Shown here piece by piece: positions 60,632 through 64,000 of a DNA stretch of 64,000 bases (position 1 is the stretch's first letter; each line of letters opens with the position of its first letter). The DNA is taken from the NCBI GenBank assembly GCA_039696685.1, contig CP155565.1, positions 186,001 to 250,000 of the forward strand, read 5' to 3'. The position numbers and the translations under genes were made by a program. Under the pieces are notes generated by a model, which saw nothing but the letters and a program-made list of their open reading frames with translations, ran no database searches and was not told where the DNA came from. The stretch comes from Vibrio sp. CDRSL-10 TSBA. GTDB lineage: Bacteria > Pseudomonadota > Gammaproteobacteria > Enterobacterales > Vibrionaceae.

Positions 60632-61657
60632 ATGAATTCAAAATTAAAAAAACAGCCTAAGACATTTGCCACCATTTCGGATGTTGCCAAATACGCCGAA
60701 GTAGGTAAAACCAGTGTGTCGCGCTATCTTAACGGTGAGCAGGATAAACTGTCGGAACCACTGCGCGAAAAAATTGCTCAGGCGATCGCCCATCTTGGCT
60801 ATCGTCCCAGTCATTCCGCCCGCATGCTCAAAGCCGGCCATTCTAAACTGATAGGTTTACTGCTGGCCGATGTCACCAACCCGTATTCGATTGATGTCCT
60901 GCAGGGCATTGAGCATGTTTGCCGGCGGGAGGGATATATGCTGATGGTGTGCAATACCGATAATCGCCTTGATCAGCAGGAGCGTTATCTGGAGATGCTG
61001 GAAGATCACCGCGTGGATGGCATCATCGTCAATACGCTGGGGATGGAAAGCGGCCACCTTGGCATGCTGAGCCGTATTGACTGCCCGTTTGTGCTGGTGG
61101 ACCGTATTGATCCGACTCTGAGTGTGGATTCGGTCGGACTGGATAACGTTCGCGCGGCCGAATTGGCCTGTCAGCATTTGGTCGAGAAATGTTACGAGTC
61201 GCTGTTAGTGATCACCCAACCATTGACCATCGCCACTCGCCGCGAAAGGGTTGAAGCACTGCAGACCTTTGTCAGCCAACATGCCGGAATGAGCTGTGAA
61301 GTGGTTGAAATGGCTGACATGAGTGATGACAAACTGACAAACCCCATCCGTGATTTCATCGCCAGTAATCGCGGGATGAAAAAAGCGCTGTTTTGCACCA
61401 ATGGCGTGGCGACCATGTGTACGGCTAAGGCATTAAAACAGCTTGATATGCATCTGGGGGCTCAAGTTGGATTACTCAGTATTGATGATCCCGACTGGGC
61501 ACAATTAGTCGGCGGGGGAATTACCGCGATGCGCCAGCCGACCCGCCAAATCGGTGAAACGGCGTGTGAACGCCTGATTGCACGCATTCGCGGCAGCGAA
61601 CAACCACCTCAGCAAATACGCTTGCCTGCGGAGTTGATTGTCCGGGCCTCAACCTGA
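60632..61657 (+). CDS. LacI-family regulator (PtxS/GntR-like)
   Basis: The N-terminal helix-turn-helix TISDVAKYAEVGKTSVSRYL and hinge LGYRPSHSARMLKAGHSKLI are typical of LacI proteins. The sugar-binding domain has GLLLADVTNPYSIDVLQGIE, GIIVNTL and LLSIDDPDWAQLVGGGITAM. It resembles PtxS-type regulators of gluconate/ketogluconate use. About 341 residues, intact. The ATG at 60632 is chosen at MNSKLKKQ; a longer reading from 60593 lacks support. A matching operator lies before the next TRAP operon, so it probably represses that. Confidence 0.9.
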   Translation: MNSKLKKQPKTFATISDVAKYAEVGKTSVSRYLNGEQDKLSEPLREKIAQAIAHLGYRPSHSARMLKAGHSKLIGLLLADVTNPYSIDVLQGIEHVCRREGYMLMVCNTDNRLDQQERYLEMLEDHRVDGIIVNTLGMESGHLGMLSRIDCPFVLVDRIDPTLSVDSVGLDNVRAAELACQHLVEKCYESLLVITQPLTIATRRERVEALQTFVSQHAGMSCEVVEMADMSDDKLTNPIRDFIASNRGMKKALFCTNGVATMCTAKALKQLDMHLGAQVGLLSIDDPDWAQLVGGGITAMRQPTRQIGETACERLIARIRGSEQPPQQIRLPAELIVRAST

Positions 61658-61844
61658 TTACAAGCCTGTTGCAATCTGATGTAACAGGCGATAGCCCTGA
61701 TTTTTAAAAGCCTGCGCGCATTTTTAATACCAGCCTTTTACTCTTTTGAGTACCTCTTTACGATTGTGTTACTGCAATCTCAAAAAATAACAACCTGCAT
61801 CATATTGGTGACGTTTTGATCACAATTCCTCATTTTGGTGCTGT

Positions 61845-61864
61845 GTCTGGAACCGATTCCAGAC
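61845..61864. promoter_or_regulatory. LacI-type operator before TRAP operon
   Basis: GTCTGGAA-CCGA-TTCCAGAC: 8-base arms with a 4-base centre containing CG, the form of LacI-family operators (compare TGAAACCGGTTTCA for PtxS). It lies 56 bp before the binding-protein start. The central GGAACC contains an intact GAAC. Confidence 0.8.
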
Positions 61865-61919
61865 TATGTTATTCAGCGTAACGTGAACATAACAACAACG
61901 CTTTTAACTGGAGCTAATT

Positions 61920-62915
61920 ATGAAAAAGTACCTTGCGCTGCTAGTAGCCACCGCCCTGTTTGGTTGTGGTGAATCGAATGATACGGCTGGCAGCGGTGCG
62001 CTGCATCTGGTGGCCGCTCACAACCAGACCAACGTCGCCAGTCCTTACCAGGCTGGTATGCTTAAGCTGAAAGAAGTGGCTGATCAATCGGGCCTTTTTG
62101 ATGTGGAAGTCCATGCGGGCACCATAGGAACCAACGAGAGTGAACTGGTTGAGAAACTGGTTCTGGGTGGCGCTGATTTGGTGCTGGTTTCGCCGGGTTT
62201 CATGACCTCTTCTGGCATTGATGAAGTCGATCTTTTCTCATTACTTTACCTTTTTGACGACTACAGCCATTGGGAAAAAGTGGTCGATGGCGACGTGGGC
62301 AAAAAAGTGGCCGATATCATTTACACCAAATCTGGTGAGAAGTACCGCGTTGCAGGTTACTGGACCGCTGGCGTGCGTCACTGGTATGGCAAACGACCAA
62401 TCAACACCATCGAAGATGCTAAAGGGCTGAAGATTCGTACTCAGACCTCAGGTGTGGTTTCGCAATACTGGAAAGACATTGGTGCGATTCCTACTTCGGT
62501 TGCGTGGGCTGAACTGTATCAGGCACTGTCGAGCAACGTGGTTGATGGCGCAGAAAACGCTTATCCATACTTTATTCCGATGGAACACCATAAAACATCG
62601 AACGGTAAGTATGTGTCGGAAACTGGCCATGATTACACCACGCGTCTGCTGCTGGTACGCAACAGCGTTTGGGAAAACTTTAATGACGAACAGCGTGCAG
62701 CATTTGATAACGCGGTAAAAGCGGCGACAGCTGCTGAGCGAAAAGCGCTTTATGAGCAAGAATCTGAATTTAAACAGAAAGCGATTGATGATGGCGCGAT
62801 TGTGAACTCGGTTGAACGCGGTCCGTTTATTGAAAAAGCGGTAGCGATTCAGGATGAGTGGGCAGCCAAGCATGGCATGACCGATGTGATTGAGACCATC
62901 CGTCAGGCACGTTAA
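61920..62915 (+). CDS. TRAP transporter binding protein, lipoprotein form
   Basis: A DctP-type substrate receptor that is membrane-anchored: MKKYLALLVATALFGCGESN has a clear lipobox (LFGC), unlike most soluble DctP proteins. Family blocks are DAKGLKIRTQTSGVVSQYWK with the conserved Arg, and ALSSNVVDGAENAYPYFIPM. 331 residues, intact. Ligand unknown; a sugar acid is likely given the LacI regulator and the neighbouring uronate genes. First gene of a TRAP operon. Confidence 0.9.
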   Translation: MKKYLALLVATALFGCGESNDTAGSGALHLVAAHNQTNVASPYQAGMLKLKEVADQSGLFDVEVHAGTIGTNESELVEKLVLGGADLVLVSPGFMTSSGIDEVDLFSLLYLFDDYSHWEKVVDGDVGKKVADIIYTKSGEKYRVAGYWTAGVRHWYGKRPINTIEDAKGLKIRTQTSGVVSQYWKDIGAIPTSVAWAELYQALSSNVVDGAENAYPYFIPMEHHKTSNGKYVSETGHDYTTRLLLVRNSVWENFNDEQRAAFDNAVKAATAAERKALYEQESEFKQKAIDDGAIVNSVERGPFIEKAVAIQDEWAAKHGMTDVIETIRQAR

Positions 62916-62973
62916 GGCTCGATTAACAGGCTTTAGTCTTGCTCTTTGAGCAATGAGAGAAAGGACGAATAGT

Positions 62974-63478
62974 ATGAAATATCTGACTTTACTCATGGCC
63001 AAACTTCAGCTGACTATCGGTGCGGTATGCCTGGTGATCTTTGTGGTAGCGACTCTGGTTCAGGTCGCTACCCGTTATCTGGGTATCTCGGTTCTGTGGA
63101 CAGAAGAAGTGGCGGTCAACGCCTTTATTTGGGCAATGTTTCTCGGTGCGGCCGTGATGGTCCGGGAAAACGAACACTTTAGTTTTCGCATCCTGACCGA
63201 CAAGTTTGAGGGTAACAAACGCTCCTGCCTGGTGCTGGTACAGAACCTGATTATGTTGGTGTTTCTGTATCCTCTGCTCTGTTTACAGTGTGGAAATTAC
63301 CCAGACATTCTGGAATTCGCGTTGGATTACCGTGCCTGAATTTAAACAGGGCTATATCTGGCTGGTTATGCCGGTCACCTTTATCAGTTCCAGTGTCTAT
63401 CTGGTCGATAACATGATCAAAGAAGTGGGGAAGTTAAGAAACGCTTCTAAGAAGGGGGTTGTATGGAACTCGCGTTAA
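62974..63478 (+). CDS. TRAP transporter small membrane subunit (one apparent frameshift)
   Basis: The DctQ-type subunit has helices in TIGAVCLVIFVVATLVQVAT and AFIWAMFLGAAVMVRENEHF, with RYLGISVLWTEEV between. Removing one T from GTTTC at 63262-63264 gives IMLVFCILCSVYSVEITQTF followed by WNSRWITVPEFKQGYIWLVM, the typical DctQ second half, and an end overlapping dctM. About 167 residues corrected. The ATG at 62974 is used because AAAGGA lies upstream; an ATG at 62953 has no such site. An alternative correction at 63294-63296 fits the membrane helix less well. Confidence 0.88.
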
Positions 63479-64000
63479 TTACAGTGCTGTTTATCGGCTT
63501 AATCATCATCGGGGTTCCGATTGCCTTTTCGATTGGTATTTCTGCTCTGACCGGCATTGCCACTATGTCTGGCACGCCAAATACCATGATTCCGATGAAA
63601 ATGTTTTACGGCCTTAATTCGTACGTACTTTTGGCGGTGCCATTGTTCGTACTGACTGCTAACATCATGAATAGTGGTAGTATTTCCCGCCGTCTGATTG
63701 ATTTCTCTATCGCTCTCGCCGGACGTCGTCCGGGTGGGCTTGGTCACGCTAACGTGATTGTGTCGATGCTGTTTGCCGGGGTAAGTGGCTCTTCAACAGC
63801 CGATACTGCAGGTGTCGGTAAGATCTTAATTCCGAACATGATTGATAAAGGTTACAGCCGCGAAATGTCGGTTGGGGTAACGGCGGCTTCGTCGACGATC
63901 GGCAGTATTATCCCGCCTAGTATCACCATGGTTATCTATGGCGGCCTGACCAATACATCGGTCGGACAACTGTTTATCGGCGGTATGTTGCCGGGTATCT
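63463..64000 (+). CDS. TRAP transporter large membrane subunit, runs off the window
   Basis: The reading frame opens at the ATG of 63463, after GAAGGGGG, and stays open to the end of the window (179 codons). It starts MELALITVLFIGLIIIGVPI and has VLLAVPLFVLTANIMNSGSI, GRRPGGLGHANVIVSMLFAG, VSGSSTADTAGVGKILIPNM and STIGSIIPPSITMVIYGGLT, the hallmarks of DctM. It overlaps the end of dctQ by 16 bases. The remaining part lies beyond 64000. Confidence 0.93.
   Translation, partial: MELALITVLFIGLIIIGVPIAFSIGISALTGIATMSGTPNTMIPMKMFYGLNSYVLLAVPLFVLTANIMNSGSISRRLIDFSIALAGRRPGGLGHANVIVSMLFAGVSGSSTADTAGVGKILIPNMIDKGYSREMSVGVTAASSTIGSIIPPSITMVIYGGLTNTSVGQLFIGGMLPGI

Noticed and set aside
63294..63296. 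Alternative dctQ correction at the AAA in TGGAAATTAC
   Set aside because: It joins the frames but leaves a less hydrophobic helix; the GTTTC at 63262 gives a good membrane helix and agrees with the pattern at the other 21 sites.
4217..63478. Reading the 22 broken genes as true pseudogenes of a genome in decay
   Set aside because: The breaks all share one motif and one type of change, the rest of each gene is undamaged, and several are conserved housekeeping or operon genes. Genuine decay gives varied lesions, deletions and IS elements, and none are seen.
4217..63478. Programmed frameshifting at the GAAAC/GTTTC sites
   Set aside because: The sites lack the slippery heptamers, stimulatory hairpins or upstream ribosome binding sites known for programmed events, they differ in direction with the strand of the gene, and their homologues are not frameshifted.

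Overview
This 64 kb window looks like accessory chromosomal DNA of a Vibrio. The evidence is the mix of family members (TyrP, Aer-like chemoreceptors, RavA-ViaA, a Vibrio-style siderophore locus, several TRAP transporters) and a GC content near 50% by eye. Sugar-acid and pentitol catabolism together with this GC content would suit the V. fluvialis/V. furnissii clade, but the species is an inference. There is no phage, integron, IS element or CRISPR array.

Layout. 0-2.6 kb: 5-oxoproline hydrolysis (pxpABC, reverse). 3-9.8 kb: galE, a chemoreceptor, tyrP, a new 38-codon ORF, acpH with an in-frame stop, and rhlE. 10-15.4 kb: TetR regulator, a small cytochrome c, a Nudix hydrolase, ravA-viaA. 15.5 kb: a lone tRNA-Cys(GCA). 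15.9-20.3 kb: siderophore esterase, TonB-dependent receptor and a divergent AraC regulator with a Fur-like box. 20.5-29.5 kb: a PAS protein plus CZB chemoreceptor pair, a CHAD protein, LysR/EamA, NfeD protease plus slipin, a VOC protein and a luciferase-like monooxygenase. 29.6-35.5 kb: fdhD, a LysR regulator, a bestrophin-like channel and a YdeP-type molybdopterin oxidoreductase. 35.7-46.6 kb: a hexuronate regulon (uxaC, uxuB, a TRAP transporter, UxuR/ExuR, uxuA and a GH3 lipoprotein) tied together by seven TTGGT-N2-ACCAA type boxes. 47-49.4 kb: a small membrane protein, an XRE regulator and a ketopantoate-reductase-like protein. 49.5-55.6 kb: a D-arabinitol system (SorC-type regulator, dalD, dalK, dalT, then an HAD phosphatase). 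55.6-60.3 kb: LysR, a CocE/NonD hydrolase and a BCCT transporter. 60.6-64 kb: a LacI regulator and a second TRAP system whose binding protein is a lipoprotein; the last gene runs off the window.

The most striking observation cuts across all these regions. Twenty-two genes are broken by a frameshift, and every one of these can be repaired by removing one extra A/T (two in uxaC) from a GAAAC/GTTTC, which restores GAAC/GTTC. Only two further disruptions do not fit this rule: a poly-T run in a small membrane protein and an in-frame TAA in acpH. Mass pseudogenisation of genes such as rhlE, ravA, uxuA and tyrP is implausible, and so is random homopolymer noise. The pattern suggests a base-calling artefact at a subset of GAAC/GTTC sites. 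That core is a known DNA phosphorothioation motif (GpsAAC/GpsTTC), so the 'mutations' may be the footprint of a DNA backbone modification. The affected genes are therefore annotated here as full-length genes with the break noted.

A second recurring theme is short imperfect tandem arrays (15-22 bp units, 2-5 copies) placed right at gene borders or inside acpH.
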